Shown: positions 17,583 to 27,371, numbered from the stretch's first letter. The stretch: 64,000 bases of DNA from CAWIOX01 sp963837775 (GCA_963837775.1 CAWIOX010000018.1:248001-312000); one strand, 5' to 3'. Numbers and translations: made by a program. Notes: generated from the letters alone by a model not told the origin.

Positions 17583-17948
17583 ATGGCACGTATTGCAGGG
17601 GTTAATATCCCAAATCATCAACACACCGTAATCGGCTTGACCGCCATCTATGGTGTTGGCCGCCCACGTGCAGAGAAAATCTGTGCGCAAACGGGTGTTT
17701 TGACCACCAAGAAAATCAAAGATCTTGATGACAGCGAATTAGAAAAACTGCGCGATGAAGTAGGTAAATTCATTGTCGAAGGCGATTTGCGTCGTGAACT
17801 TTCGATGAACATCAAGCGTTTGATGGACTTGGGTTGTTATCGTGGTATGCGTCATCGTAAGGGACTCCCTTGCCGTGGTCAGCGTACTCGTACCAACGCA
17901 CGCACCCGTAAGGGACCGCGTAAAGCCGCTCAGTCGTTGAAAAAATAA
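17583..17948 (+). CDS. rpsM: 30S ribosomal protein S13
   Basis: 121 residues. S13 sits at the top of the 30S head and forms bridges to L5 and tRNA. The helix-two-turn-helix GLTAIYGVGRPRAEKIC and the basic tail RGQRTRTNARTRKGPRK are intact. GAGGAATAACG precedes the ATG. First of the alpha-operon group. Confidence 0.96.
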   Translation: MARIAGVNIPNHQHTVIGLTAIYGVGRPRAEKICAQTGVLTTKKIKDLDDSELEKLRDEVGKFIVEGDLRRELSMNIKRLMDLGCYRGMRHRKGLPCRGQRTRTNARTRKGPRKAAQSLKK

Positions 17949-17993
17949 TCCAAGCACGCAGTTTGATTAGTCGTCGGATTCAAGGAAATCATT

Positions 17994-18398
17994 ATGGCAA
18001 AAGCCCAAAATAGCGCCGCAGCAGCACGCGTGCGTAAGAAAGTTAAGAAGAATGTTGCAGAGGGTATTGCACACGTGCATGCATCTTTCAACAACACCAT
18101 TATCACGATTACTGACCGTCAAGGTAATGCTCTTTCTTGGGCAACCTCAGGCGGCGCAGGCTTCAAGGGTTCGCGTAAATCGACCCCGTTCGCTGCTCAG
18201 GTAGCGGCAGAGGCTGCAGGTAAAGTTGCAGTTGAGTGCGGCGTGAAGAACCTTGAAGTTCGCATCAAAGGACCTGGTCCGGGACGTGAATCAGCTGTTC
18301 GTGCACTTAATAATCTTGGCATCAAGATTACACAAATCCAGGATGTGACACCTGTGCCACATAACGGTTGCCGCCCTCCAAAGCGTCGTCGTATCTAA
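17994..18398 (+). CDS. rpsK: 30S ribosomal protein S11
   Basis: 134 residues. S11 forms the platform of the 30S subunit near the E site. HVHASFNNTIITITDRQGN and the C-terminal DVTPVPHNGCRPPKRRRI are nearly invariant in bacteria. AAGGAAATCATT lies upstream. A terminator-like hairpin separates it from rpsD. Confidence 0.97.
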   Translation: MAKAQNSAAAARVRKKVKKNVAEGIAHVHASFNNTIITITDRQGNALSWATSGGAGFKGSRKSTPFAAQVAAEAAGKVAVECGVKNLEVRIKGPGPGRESAVRALNNLGIKITQIQDVTPVPHNGCRPPKRRRI

Positions 18399-18436
18399 GC
18401 TACAGCAACTTACCGTTGCCTGCAGTTGCAGCAGAC

Positions 18437-18468
18437 ACCCGCCAGAGTCTTGGCGGGTTTTGTTCTTA
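18437..18468 (+). terminator. Rho-independent terminator or attenuator between rpsK and rpsD
   Basis: ACCCGCCA (18437-18444) pairs with TGGCGGGT (18451-18458), followed by TTTTGTTCTT. The 170-bp gap suggests partial termination and perhaps a separate start for rpsD-rpoA; no clear promoter could be fixed there. Confidence 0.7.
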
Positions 18469-18568
18469 AGACCACCGTGTGATTGAATGTAAATCATACT
18501 AGCGCCTACCAAACTTCATGCAGAAGTTCGGATTGCGGGGCGTGAAACAATAACTAAAGGAAATTCTC

Positions 18569-19192
18569 GTGGCACGTTATATCGGACCTAAAGCAAAACT
18601 CTCCCGCCGTGAAGGTACGGATCTTTTCCTGAAAAGCGCACGCCGCTCACTCGATTCCAAGTGCAAACTGGATGTCAAGCCAGGCCAGCACGGTGTTAAG
18701 TCCGGTGCTCGCACATCCGACTACGGTAATCAATTGCGTGAAAAGCAAAAGGTTAAGCGTATGTACGGCATTCTGGAACGTCAATTCCGTCGCTATTTTG
18801 CTGAAGCAGATCGCCGCAAAGGCAATACCGGTGAGAGCCTGTTGTCATTGCTCGAGTCACGTCTGGACAATGTCGTATATCGTATGGGTTTTGGTTCAAC
18901 ACGCGCCGAAGGCCGTCAGTTGGTCAGCCATAAAGCATTCACAGTTAATAATATCGTTGTCAATATTGCTTCCTACCAAGTGAAGCCGGGCGATGTTGTT
19001 GCTGTTCGCGAAAAGTCCAAGAAGCAAGTGCGTATTGTCGAGGCTTTGTCCTTGGCTGAGCAAACCGGCATGCCTTCATGGGTTGCTGTTGATGCGAAAA
19101 AAATGGAAGGCGTATTCAAGTCCATTCCAGATCGCAGCGAAATTGCTAACGACGTCAACGAATCCCTGATCGTTGAATTGTATTCCCGTTAA
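18569..19192 (+). CDS. rpsD: 30S ribosomal protein S4 (GTG start)
   Basis: 207 residues. S4 nucleates 16S 5'-domain folding, is involved in decoding accuracy, and in E. coli represses the alpha operon. MARYIGPKAKLSRREGTDLF opens the protein and the S4 RNA-binding domain begins near LESRLDNVVYRMGFGSTRAE. The start codon is GTG at 18569 with TAAAGGAAATTC before it. Confidence 0.96.
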   Translation: MARYIGPKAKLSRREGTDLFLKSARRSLDSKCKLDVKPGQHGVKSGARTSDYGNQLREKQKVKRMYGILERQFRRYFAEADRRKGNTGESLLSLLESRLDNVVYRMGFGSTRAEGRQLVSHKAFTVNNIVVNIASYQVKPGDVVAVREKSKKQVRIVEALSLAEQTGMPSWVAVDAKKMEGVFKSIPDRSEIANDVNESLIVELYSR

Positions 19193-19205
19193 TTCCGACT
19201 CTTTG

Positions 19206-19225
19206 CCCACCGGATTCCCGGTGGG
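19206..19225 (+). terminator. Hairpin between rpsD and rpoA
   Basis: CCCACCGG (19206-19213) pairs with CCGGTGGG (19218-19225) around ATTC. The following TATCTCCC is a poor T-run, so a partial terminator or processing hairpin is likely. Confidence 0.5.
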
Positions 19226-19288
19226 TATCTCCCTAATGCCATCAGCCTTATCGGTGTAATGAACCGAGGGTATTGAAAAGGACATTTC

Positions 19289-20267
19289 ATGCAAAACAGT
19301 CTATTAAAGCCACGTATCATCGATGTCGAAGCGTTGGGTGCCGGTCACGCTAAAGTTGTGATGGAGCCATTTGAGCGCGGTTACGGCCATACTCTGGGCA
19401 ACGCCTTACGCCGGGTATTGTTGTCGTCAATGGTGGGTTATGCCCCGACAGAAGTGACTATCGCCGGTGTCGTGCATGAATATTCGTCCCTCGATGGCGT
19501 GCAAGAGGACGTCGTAGATCTGCTGCTGAATCTCAAAGGGGTTGTGTTCAAAGTGCACAACCGTGACGAGGTTACACTGACTTTGAAAAAAGACGGTGAA
19601 GGTCCGGTGCTGGCTTCCGATATCGATTTGCCGCACGATGTAGAATTGGTTAACCCAGACTCACGTGATTGCGAATCTGACTGCAGGCGGCAAGCTCGAC
19701 ATGCAGATCAAGGTCGAAAAAGGCCGTGGTTATGTACCAGGTAACGTACGTCGTCTGTCGGAAGACACCAACAAGACCATCGGTCGCATCATCCTGGATG
19801 CATCGTTTTCGCCAGTGCGCCGCGTATCGTATGCTGTTGAGTCCGCGCGTGTTGAACAGCGTACCGATTTGGATAAGCTGGTCATCACGATCGAAACCAA
19901 TGGTGTGATTTCGCCGGAAGAAGCGATTCGTCAATCGGCCCGCGTGCTGGTTGATCAGTTGAATGTGTTCGCTGCACTGGAAGGTACTGAAGCCGCTGCC
20001 GAAGCGCCGTCACGTACACCTGCTGTCGATCCTATCCTGTTGCGTCCGGTTGATGATCTGGAGCTGACAGTGCGTTCCGCAAACTGCCTGAAAGCCGAAA
20101 ATATCTATTACATCGGTGATCTGATCCAGCGCAGCGAAAACGAGTTGCTCAAGACGCCGAACCTGGGTCGTAAATCGTTGAATGAAATCAAGGAAGTGCT
20201 GGCTTCACGCGGCCTGACCTTGGGCATGAAACTCGAAAACTGGCCGCCAGCCGGCTTGGAGAAGTAA
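19289..20267 (+). CDS. rpoA: DNA-directed RNA polymerase subunit alpha (single-base frameshift)
   Basis: Alpha dimerises to start polymerase assembly; its C-terminal domain contacts UP elements and activators. The N-terminal part runs from MQNSLLKPRIIDVEALGAG to VELVNPD, then the frame breaks. An extra T at about 19661 (CCAGAC-T-CACGTG) explains it: without it the text reads NPDHVIANLTAGGKLDMQIK and continues to the stop at 20267, giving 325 residues, the normal length. The alpha-CTD (VDDLELTVRSANCLKAENIY) is complete. Because rpoA is essential, a sequence error is far more likely than a real mutation. Confidence 0.93.
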
Positions 20268-20273
20268 TTCAAT

Positions 20274-20303
20274 CGGGTCAGGCGCTGCTTGACCCGGTTT
20301 TTT
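20274..20303 (+). terminator. Rho-independent terminator after rpoA
   Basis: CGGGTCA (20274-20280) pairs with TGACCCG (20290-20296), followed by six Ts at 20298-20303. A TATAAT at 20306-20311 right after it could be the -10 of a weak rplQ promoter, but no -35 fits. Confidence 0.75.
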
Positions 20304-20399
20304 AGTATAATCGCACACTTATTATTTACCGGTCCGCGCAATGGCAGGATTGCCATTCGATAGAAGAGCTGGAATCAAACTTAACTGAAAGGATTTACC

Positions 20400-20795
20400 A
20401 TGCGTCACCGTCACGGCTTACGTAAGCTCAATCGTACTTCTTCCCACCGCCTTGCAATGCTGCGCAACATGACAGTATCCCTGCTGCGTCACGAAGCGAT
20501 CAAAACAACATTGCCAAAAGCAAAAGAACTGCGTCGCGTCATCGAACCGATTCTGACTTTGGGCAAGACCGATACTCTGGCCAACAAGCGTCTGGCATTC
20601 AGCCGCCTGCGCGATCGTGAAATGGTCGTCAAACTGTTCGCAGAACTCGGCCCGCGTTACGCTAACCGCAACGGCGGTTACCTGCGCATCCTGAAAATGG
20701 GTTTCCGCGTTGGCGACAATGCACCGATGGCCTTCATCGAATTGATGGACCGTCCTGAAATCACTGAAGCGGTTGAAATTGTTGATGCAGAGTAA
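20400..20795 (+). CDS. rplQ: 50S ribosomal protein L17
   Basis: 131 residues, MRHRHGLRKLNRTSSHRLAM. L17 sits near the tunnel exit of the large subunit. HEAIKTTLPKAKELRRVIEP and RLGDNAP-like GFRVGDNAPMAFIELM are conserved. It ends the ribosomal block and is followed by a perfect terminator. AAAGGATTTACC lies before the ATG. Confidence 0.96.
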   Translation: MRHRHGLRKLNRTSSHRLAMLRNMTVSLLRHEAIKTTLPKAKELRRVIEPILTLGKTDTLANKRLAFSRLRDREMVVKLFAELGPRYANRNGGYLRILKMGFRVGDNAPMAFIELMDRPEITEAVEIVDAE

Positions 20796-20826
20796 GGTAA
20801 AGCTGCTGTAAAAAGCGCGATACAAT

Positions 20827-20853
20827 AAAAAGCCAGGTTAAGCCTGGCTTTTT
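20827..20853 (+). terminator. Rho-independent terminator ending the ribosomal block
   Basis: AAAAAGCCAGG (20827-20837) pairs perfectly with CCTGGCTTTTT (20843-20853) around a five-base loop. Textbook terminator after rplQ. Confidence 0.9.
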
Positions 20854-20916
20854 GCATTTTAACTATCCGGATCCACATGATTTTCTTGCCAATTCAAAAC
20901 GCTTATTTTTTCTCGC

Positions 20917-21849
20917 ATGCCTGAACCGATCATATTATCTGTCTCACATCTGACTAAATCGTATCGGAATGGCGTACGCAAGAATCTCATCGTCGATGAC
21001 CTGTCGTTCGCCTTGCGGCGCGGCGAGTGTTACGGCCTGCTGGGGCCGAACGGGGCCGGCAAGACCACAACGCTGCGCCTGTGCCTGGGGCTGACTGCGC
21101 CCGACAGCGGGCAGATCACTCTGGTTGGACAGCCGATTCCTGAGCAGGCACGTGCGGCGCGCTTGCGGGTCGGCGTGGTACCGCAGGCGGATAATCTGGA
21201 CCCGGATTTTTCGGTTGCCGAGAATCTGCTGGTGTTCGGCCGTTATTTCGGCATTTCGGATGCGGAGATCAAGGCCCGCATTCCGTCGCTGCTGGAATTC
21301 TCCAACCTGACGGCAAAAAAGGATGCGCGTATCACGGAACTGTCCGGCGGCATGAAGCGCCGGCTGACGCTGGCGCGCGCGCTGGTCAACGACCCCGACT
21401 TGATCTTCATGGATGAGCCGACCACCGGTCTCGATCCGCAGGCGCGGCACATGATCTGGGAGCGCCTCAAGACCTTGTTGGGACAGGGTAAAACCATTTT
21501 CCTGACCACCCACTTCATGGACGAGGCGGAGCGCCTGTGCGACCGTCTGGCGGTGATCGATCATGGCAAGTTGATCGCCGAGGGTTCGCCGCGTGAACTG
21601 ATGGCGCTGCATATCGAACCGGAGGTGGTCGAGGTCTATGGCGACAACGCCCGCCGCTGGGGAGAAAATCAGGGCCGGCAGCAGGCGGCCCGTATCGAGA
21701 CCAGCGGCGAGACCGTATTCTGCTACACCAATGCGGCCCAGCCCTTGCTGGCGAGCCTGCATGATGTGGCAGGGGTGCGCTATATTCACCGGCCCGCCAA
21801 CCTGGAGGATGTATTCCTGAAACTGACCGGCCGCGAAATGCGGGATTAA
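20917..21849 (+). CDS. ABC transporter ATP-binding protein, NodI/DrrA-like
   Basis: 310 residues. Walker A GPNGAGKT (residues 43-50), Q-loop VVPQADNLDPDF, signature LSGGMKRRLTLARAL, Walker B LIFMDEPTTGLDP and the H-loop in FLTTHFMDEAERLCDR are all present, so it should be an active ATPase. The C-terminal 80 residues are of the NodI type. Paired with the permease that starts one base after its stop, it should form an ABC-2 exporter. In rhizobia the related NodIJ exports lipochito-oligosaccharides; here there are no nod genes, and the substrate is unknown. No strong ribosome site is seen before the ATG. Confidence 0.85.
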   Translation: MPEPIILSVSHLTKSYRNGVRKNLIVDDLSFALRRGECYGLLGPNGAGKTTTLRLCLGLTAPDSGQITLVGQPIPEQARAARLRVGVVPQADNLDPDFSVAENLLVFGRYFGISDAEIKARIPSLLEFSNLTAKKDARITELSGGMKRRLTLARALVNDPDLIFMDEPTTGLDPQARHMIWERLKTLLGQGKTIFLTTHFMDEAERLCDRLAVIDHGKLIAEGSPRELMALHIEPEVVEVYGDNARRWGENQGRQQAARIETSGETVFCYTNAAQPLLASLHDVAGVRYIHRPANLEDVFLKLTGREMRD

Positions 21850-21850
21850 T

Positions 21851-22636
21851 GTGACGCCATCCGATTATGCCTTTCCCATTTTTTCGCTGCGCTTCTGGCC
21901 GATCTGGCAGCGTAATTTCCTGGTCTGGAAAAAATTGGCGGTCGCCAGCCTGCTGGGCAATGTGGCCGATCCGCTGATCACGCTGGTCGCTTTCGGCTAC
22001 GGTTTGGGCAGCTTGCTCAAGCAGGTCGACGGGATTCCCTACATTCATTACCTGGCTTCGGGTTCGATCTGCATGTCGATCATGATGGCGGCCTCGTTCG
22101 AAGCGCTGTATTCCGCGTTCTCGCGCATGCATGTGCAGAAATCATGGGATGCCTTGCTCAATGCGCCGCTGGCGCTGGATGACATCATCCTGGCTGAAAT
22201 GCTGTGGGCGGCCACCAAGTCGCTGTTTTCCGGGGTGGCGATACTGGGCGTGATGTTCATGCTTGGCATCGGCCTGCATCCGCATGCATTGCTGGTGTTG
22301 CCGCTGCTGCTGTTGATCGGGATTGCCTTCGCCTCGATGGGACTGGTGATCAATGCAGTGGCACGCGGCTACGATTTCTTCACCTATTATTTCACGATGG
22401 TGTTGACGCCGATGATATTCCTGTCGGGCGTGTATTATCCGACCGCACAATTGCCGCACTGGCTGCAGATGATTACCCACATCCTGCCGCTCAATGCGGC
22501 GGTCAATCTGGTGCGGCCGCTGATTCTGGGCGCATGGCCGCCAGCTCCCTGGTCCGACATCGGGCTGCTGCTTGCGTATACCGTGCTCGGCTTTTATATG
22601 GCCACGGTGCTGACGCGGCGTCGTTTGTTGCAATGA
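21851..22636 (+). CDS. ABC-2 type permease, NodJ-like (GTG start)
   Basis: 261 residues with about six hydrophobic segments. It belongs to the ABC-2 membrane family (NodJ/DrrB type). GSICMSIMMAASFEALYSAF and the conserved GVYYPTAQLPHWLQ loop with LPLNAAVNLVRPL after it are characteristic. The GTG at 21851 follows the ATPase stop by one base, so the two are translationally coupled. The substrate is not evident. The segment from here to dsbD is clearly richer in G+C than the ribosomal block. Confidence 0.85.
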   Translation: MTPSDYAFPIFSLRFWPIWQRNFLVWKKLAVASLLGNVADPLITLVAFGYGLGSLLKQVDGIPYIHYLASGSICMSIMMAASFEALYSAFSRMHVQKSWDALLNAPLALDDIILAEMLWAATKSLFSGVAILGVMFMLGIGLHPHALLVLPLLLLIGIAFASMGLVINAVARGYDFFTYYFTMVLTPMIFLSGVYYPTAQLPHWLQMITHILPLNAAVNLVRPLILGAWPPAPWSDIGLLLAYTVLGFYMATVLTRRRLLQ

Positions 22637-22805
22637 ATGCGCGTGGCACTGACAGTTTGCGTTGGTTTGTGCGACCAAGAGGCAAGGATTGTGCGTAAAA
22701 ATATTGCTGGCGTGAACTTTTTGCGGACTGTCCCAGTCCATCATTGATTGCAGTATCGCGTGCCCGTCGTGAGCGGGGGCGTTGCAGGAACCGACAAGGA
22801 AAACA

Positions 22806-24627
22806 ATGTGTAGCTTATTCAAGCGCTGCTTCGCTCTGTGGTGGATCAGCATGACAGTGATCGTTGCAATGCTAGCGTCGCCGGTGCATGCCGCGGAGGA
22901 ATATCTGGAGCCTGAGGCCGCGTTCCGTTTCAGCAGCAAGATGCTGGATGCGAAGACGGTGGCAGTCACGCTATGCGATTGCCGATGGTTATTACATGTA
23001 CCGCGAGCGCTTCACTTTCAAGGCCGAAGGCGCGACGCTGGGCACGCCGGTATTCCCGCAAGGCAAAGTCAAGTTCGACGAGACTTTCCAGAAGAATGTC
23101 GAAACCTACCGCAAAGCCGTCACGATCACGCTGCCGGTCGAGGCCAAGGGCGCATTTACGCTGACCGTCGGCAGCCAGGGCTGTTCCGATCGGGGCTTGT
23201 GCTATGCGCCGATGGCATCGGTGGCGAACTTGTCGCCCGATGGCGGCGGCTTGCTGGCAGCGATTGCCGCAGTGCAGGGCAGCCTGAGCGGCAACAGCGC
23301 TACGCCAGCCGCCGGGATCGATGTCGCACCGGCAGTCTCGGTGCCGGGCATCGGTTTGCTGGAATCCGAAATGCAGGGCATCGATTCATCCCTCAAGAGC
23401 CGCAAGTTGCTGGCGATCCTGCCGCTGTTCTTCGTGCTCGGCCTGGGCCTGGCGTTTACGCCCTGCGTACTGCCGATGGTGCCTATCCTGTCTTTCATCA
23501 TCGTCGGCGAGGGCGCCCATGTGCGCCGCTCGCGCGGTTTCGCGTTGTCGGCGGTGTATTCGCTCGGGATGGCGATCGTGTACACGGCGCTCGGGGTTGC
23601 GGCCGGACTGGTCGGCGAAGGGCTGGCCGCGACGCTGCAAAGCCCGTGGGTGCTGGGCGGCTTTGCGCTGCTGATGGTGTTGCTGTCGCTGTCGATGTTC
23701 GGCGTGTATCAGTTGCAGATGCCGCCGGCCATCCAGCGCCACCTGATCAAGGCGTCCGAGCAGCAAACGGCCGGCAAGTTCTTCGGCGTGTTCATCATGG
23801 GTGCGCTGTCGGCGCTGATCGTCGGCCCCTGCGTGGCGGCGCCGCTGGCCGGTGCGCTGCTGTACATCAGCCAGACGCGCGATGTGGTGATCGGCGGCAG
23901 CGCGCTGTTCGCGATGGCAGCCGGCATGAGCGTGCCCTTGCTGCTGGTCGGCGTGTCGGCCGGTGCGCTGGTGCCGCGTGCCGGCGCCTGGATGGAGGCG
24001 GTCAAGCAGTTTTTCGGGGTGCTGATGCTGGCCATGGCGCTGTGGATGGTGGTGCCGTTCATCCCGGCCGGACTGGAAATGCTGGCCTGGGCCGCACTCG
24101 GCCTGGGCTATGGCGTCTGGCTGCTGCGCAGGCGCGGCGCTTGGGGCGTGAAAGCTGTTGGCCTGCTGTTCGCGCTGGCAGGGCTGGTGCAGCTGGTCGG
24201 TGTCGCCAGCGGCGGGCGCGATCCCTGGGCGCCGCTGGCGCACCTGAGCGGCAATGCGGCCCAGAAGGTCGAATTTCGCCGCGTGCGTTCGGTGGCGGAA
24301 CTGGATGCGGCGCTGGCGCAGGCCGCAGGCAAGACCGTGATGCTCGATTTTTACGCCGACTGGTGCGTGTCCTGCAAGGAAATGGAAAAGCTGACCTTCT
24401 CCGACCCGCTGGTGCGCAAGCAGATGGCCGGCATGCTGCTGCTGCAAGCCGACGTGACCGCCAACAATGCCGACGACAAGGCGCTGCTGAAGCGCTTCAA
24501 TCTGTTCGGCCCGCCCGGCATCATTTTCTTCGGCAAGCAGGGCGCCGAAATCCAGGGCGGGCGCGTGATCGGCTACCAGGATGCGCTGCGCTTCCAGAAA
24601 TCGCTGGCGCTGGTGGCACAGTTTTAA
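22806..24627 (+). CDS. dsbD: Thiol:disulfide interchange protein DsbD (frameshift near the N-terminus)
   Basis: DsbD carries electrons from cytoplasmic thioredoxin to periplasmic DsbC/CcmG-type partners. The first frame gives a signal peptide and VHAAEEYLEPEAAFRFSS, then breaks at about 22971, where one extra C displaces YAIADGYYMYRERFTFKAEG into the next frame; corrected length about 606. The order is signal peptide, N-terminal DsbD-alpha domain, eight-helix membrane domain with PCVLPM and GPCVAAPLAGAL, and a thioredoxin-like C-terminal domain with WCVSCKEMEK. All three redox modules are therefore present. The ribosome site AAGGAAAACA precedes the ATG. It may serve the cytochrome c maturation genes further right. 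Confidence 0.88.
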
Positions 24628-24695
24628 ATGCAATAGCCGCGCAGTGCGGTCTGGCGCGTCGCCTGGCCGCATTGTGCGTCGAAAATATACTCGGC

Positions 24696-24757
24696 CGTGT
24701 ATTTTTTACAGGCCAATGAATACGTGCGGGAAACACACTGTTTTTACTTATACCCCC
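24696..24757 (-). repeat. Dispersed 65-bp repeat, copy 1
   Basis: Contains GGCCAATGAATACGTGCGGG and ends TTATACCCCC. It lies 70 nt after the dsbD stop. On the minus strand it has the orientation of copies 6-8. Confidence 0.75.
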
Positions 24758-24771
24758 ATCATTATTCATTG

Positions 24772-25071
24772 ATGGGCAAGGCTCTGAAATCATTTTTTGA
24801 AAGAACGGCGATGCGATCCACCAAGGCCAGTGCGGCAGTCGAGCGACTCAAGGCGCGCAGCGCGAATGCAGCGTATTCGATGGTGCGGCGCAGCGACGGG
24901 ATGTTTTCACTGGTGCTGGCGACGGGGGCGGGGCTTTCCGAACCGGTCGGGACGCCGCTGCCGATGGAGGAGTTCGTGCAATTCGTCAACAGCCTCGGGC
25001 CGCAGCAGCCGAAGCGGGTCAGCAAACTGGACCTGGCGTTCGAACGGCAACTGGTCAAAAAGCCGCAATAG
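24772..25071 (+). CDS. Small conserved-looking hypothetical protein
   Basis: 99 residues from the ATG at 24772 (MGKALKSFFERTAMRSTKAS), or 86 from a second ATG at 24811. It is basic, with no signal peptide or membrane segment. I do not recognise a family. The text has the feel of a real gene (AAVERLKARSANAAYSMVRR, then PLPMEEFVQFVNSLGPQQPK) and the codon use matches its neighbours. It sits alone between dsbD and the convergent corA, directly after a dispersed repeat. No clear ribosome site decides the start. Confidence 0.55.
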   Translation: MGKALKSFFERTAMRSTKASAAVERLKARSANAAYSMVRRSDGMFSLVLATGAGLSEPVGTPLPMEEFVQFVNSLGPQQPKRVSKLDLAFERQLVKKPQ

Positions 25072-25126
25072 CCGGCATCGGCAGCTGATTTCGATGCGCT
25101 GTCCTGCGGCAGAAATAAAATACTCC

Positions 25127-26226
25127 CTATTTCCTGTCCATCATGCGGTCTTCCAGATAGCGCTTGCGGCGGAAGAAAATCAGCAGGCCGAGCACGATCA
25201 CGGCCATCAATCCGATGGAGATCCAGAAGCCTTGCGGGTGCTTGAGCAAAGGCATCAGCTCGAAGTTCATGCCGAAAATGCCGGTGATCAGGGTCAGCGG
25301 CATGAACAGCGCGGTGATCACGGTCAGCGTGCGCATGATTTCGCTGGTGCGGTGCGCCATCGCCGAGAAGTGGATCTGCACCGCCGATTCGAGCGTGGAT
25401 TCGAGCCGCCGTGCATGGTTCAGCACGCGGCTGATGTGCTCCATCACGTCGTGGGTGCGCACCAGCAGCAGATCCTTGGCGCGGCTGCGCTCGCCGGCGT
25501 CCTGGCTGTCGACGAAGTAGTCGCGCAGTTCCTGCAGTGCATCGTGCTGTTCTTCGCACAGATGGTCGAGCTTGCGCAACTCGATGCGGGCATCGAGCAG
25601 CGCGATCCAGTCCTTGAACGGGCGGCGCGGGTTGAGCAGCGCATGCTGCCAGCGGTCGAGCTGGGCGGTCAGCGGCTGGCGCAACTCCAGATACTGATCG
25701 ACCATCGCATTGAGCAGGCGCAGCATCAGCTCTTCCGGGGAGGCCGGCAGGCGGCCGCTATGGCTGGAGCCGTCGGTTTTGCTCTGATAGCCGAGCAGCC
25801 GGCTGCGGGCCGCCTCGATGGTGCGGCTGTGCGCGTTGCGCACCGTGATCAGCGCGTGGTCGAGCAGGATGAAGCTGACCGGCTGGGTTGCCAGTTTGCT
25901 CAGCGCGGGCGGGATTTTGCGCTTGTCGCCGGCGTGTTCATCGGCACTGCCGGGCTGCTGCCCAGCGCCAGCTTGCGAAACACCACCATCGCGTAATCCC
26001 GGGTCGAGTCGAAGTAGGACGGATGCGCCAGATTGCCGATGTCTTGCAGGTGCAGCTCGTACAGGTGGATGCCGGTATGGCGCTCGATCGCGGCACGCCA
26101 TGCCTCCGGATCGGCCGCGACTTCATCGTGGGTCGCATCGAGCCACAGAAAACCCTGCGCGGGAATGCCGTCCGGCGCACTGCCGGTGAGCGCGACCCCG
26201 GTATCGCTGACCAGAAAAATGTCCAT
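25127..26226 (-). CDS. corA: CorA-family divalent cation transporter (one frameshift)
   Basis: CorA proteins form pentameric channels for Mg2+ (some move Co2+, Ni2+ or Zn2+). The N-terminal frame starts MDIFLVSDTGVALTG at 26226 and runs through RDYAMVVFRKLALGSSP. The rest (RKIPPALSKLATQPVSFILL onward) is in another frame, so one base appears to be missing near 25940-25965; corrected length about 366. The C-terminus has the two CorA helices with the signature ITGIFGMNFELMP (GMN) and a basic tail. The ion cannot be told from sequence alone. A sequence error is the simplest cause of the break. Confidence 0.85.
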
Positions 26227-26354
26227 TGTTCGCTCGTGGGGTGAGGGGCAAGTCCGGCGGCCGGCGGCGCGCTGCAGCCGGTTGCCCGACCGAGGTCCGC
26301 CACAGGGCGGCAGAAAACTGCTGCGCTGCGTCTGGCGCCGGATGGGGCGGGCGC

Positions 26355-27371
26355 TTATTGATGCCTGATATGGCGCGCGATTTCCAGCGCGAAATAGGTC
26401 AGCACGCCATCGGCGCCGGCCCGCTTGAACGCCATCATCGACTCCATCATCACCTTGTCGTGATCGAGCCAGCCATTGTGGGCAGCGGCTTTCAGCATCG
26501 CGTATTCGCCGCTGACCTGATAGGCGAAGGTCGGCACCTTGAACTCGTCCTTGACGCGGCGCACGATGTCCAGATAGGGCATGCCCGGCTTGACCATCAC
26601 CATGTCGGCGCCTTCGGCCAGGTCGAGGCCGACTTCGCGCAGCGCTTCGTCGCTGTTGGCCGGGTCCATCTGGTAAGTCGCCTTGTCGCTCTTGCCCAGA
26701 TTGCCGGACGAGCCGACCGCATCGCGGAACGGGCCGTAAAAGGCCGACGCATATTTGGCCGAATAGGCCATGATCCGGGTATGGATGAAGTGGTGCGTCT
26801 CCAGCGCATGGCGGATCGCACCGATGCGGCCATCCATCATGTCGGACGGCGCGACGATGTCGACCCCGGCGCCGGCGTGGGTCAGTGCCTGCCGGGTCAG
26901 CATCGCGCAGGTTTCATCGTTCAGCACATAGCCGTCGGCATTGATCAGGCCGTCCTGGCCGTGGCTGGTATACGGGTCGAGCGCGATGTCGGTCAGGATC
27001 CCGAGTTCGGGGAAGTGGCGCTTCAGTTCCTGCACCGCGCGCGGCACCAGGCCGTCCGGATTGGCGGCCTCGATGCCGTCCGGCGTTTTCAGCGCGGGAT
27101 CGATCACCGGGAACAAGGCCAGCACCGGAATCCCGAGCAACATGCATTCTTCGGCGACGCCCAGCAACAGATCGACCGACATGCGCTCGATGCCGGGCAT
27201 CGAGGCGATTTTTTCGCGTTGATTCGTGCCTTCCAGTATGAAGACCGGATAGATCAGGTCGGATGTGGTGATCACGTTTTCACGCATCAGCGATCTGGAA
27301 AACGCATCCTTGCGCATGCGGCGCATCCGGATGGCGGGGAATTGGGCAGTTTTCGATAAATAATTTGTCAT
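26355..27371 (-). CDS. hemB: Delta-aminolevulinic acid dehydratase (porphobilinogen synthase)
   Basis: 338 residues. HemB condenses two 5-aminolevulinates into porphobilinogen, the second common step of heme synthesis, in the cytoplasm. The Schiff-base lysines lie in MAYSAKYASAFYGPFR and DMVMVKPGMPYLD. The usual zinc-binding cysteine cluster is replaced by DIALDPYTSHGQDGLI, so this is the Mg-dependent type. The gene starts about 40-60 bp from a Fur-box-like site shared with the divergent small RNA candidate, which suggests iron-linked control. Confidence 0.96.
   Translation of the reverse strand: MTNYLSKTAQFPAIRMRRMRKDAFSRSLMRENVITTSDLIYPVFILEGTNQREKIASMPGIERMSVDLLLGVAEECMLLGIPVLALFPVIDPALKTPDGIEAANPDGLVPRAVQELKRHFPELGILTDIALDPYTSHGQDGLINADGYVLNDETCAMLTRQALTHAGAGVDIVAPSDMMDGRIGAIRHALETHHFIHTRIMAYSAKYASAFYGPFRDAVGSSGNLGKSDKATYQMDPANSDEALREVGLDLAEGADMVMVKPGMPYLDIVRRVKDEFKVPTFAYQVSGEYAMLKAAAHNGWLDHDKVMMESMMAFKRAGADGVLTYFALEIARHIRHQ

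Noticed and set aside
19289..20267. rpoA as two separate genes or programmed frameshifting
   Set aside because: No slippery sequence or stem-loop at the break; one extra T gives the exact expected text, so an error is simpler.
20917..22636. Nodulation (Nod factor export) operon
   Set aside because: NodIJ-like transporters are widespread in betaproteobacteria; no nodABC or symbiosis genes are nearby.
23386..24672. 428-codon minus-strand frame opposite dsbD
   Set aside because: Antisense shadow of a gene with clear DsbD motifs; low-complexity His/Gln/Arg text.
26226..27359. 377-codon plus-strand frame opposite hemB
   Set aside because: Shadow of hemB, whose active-site motifs are on the minus strand.
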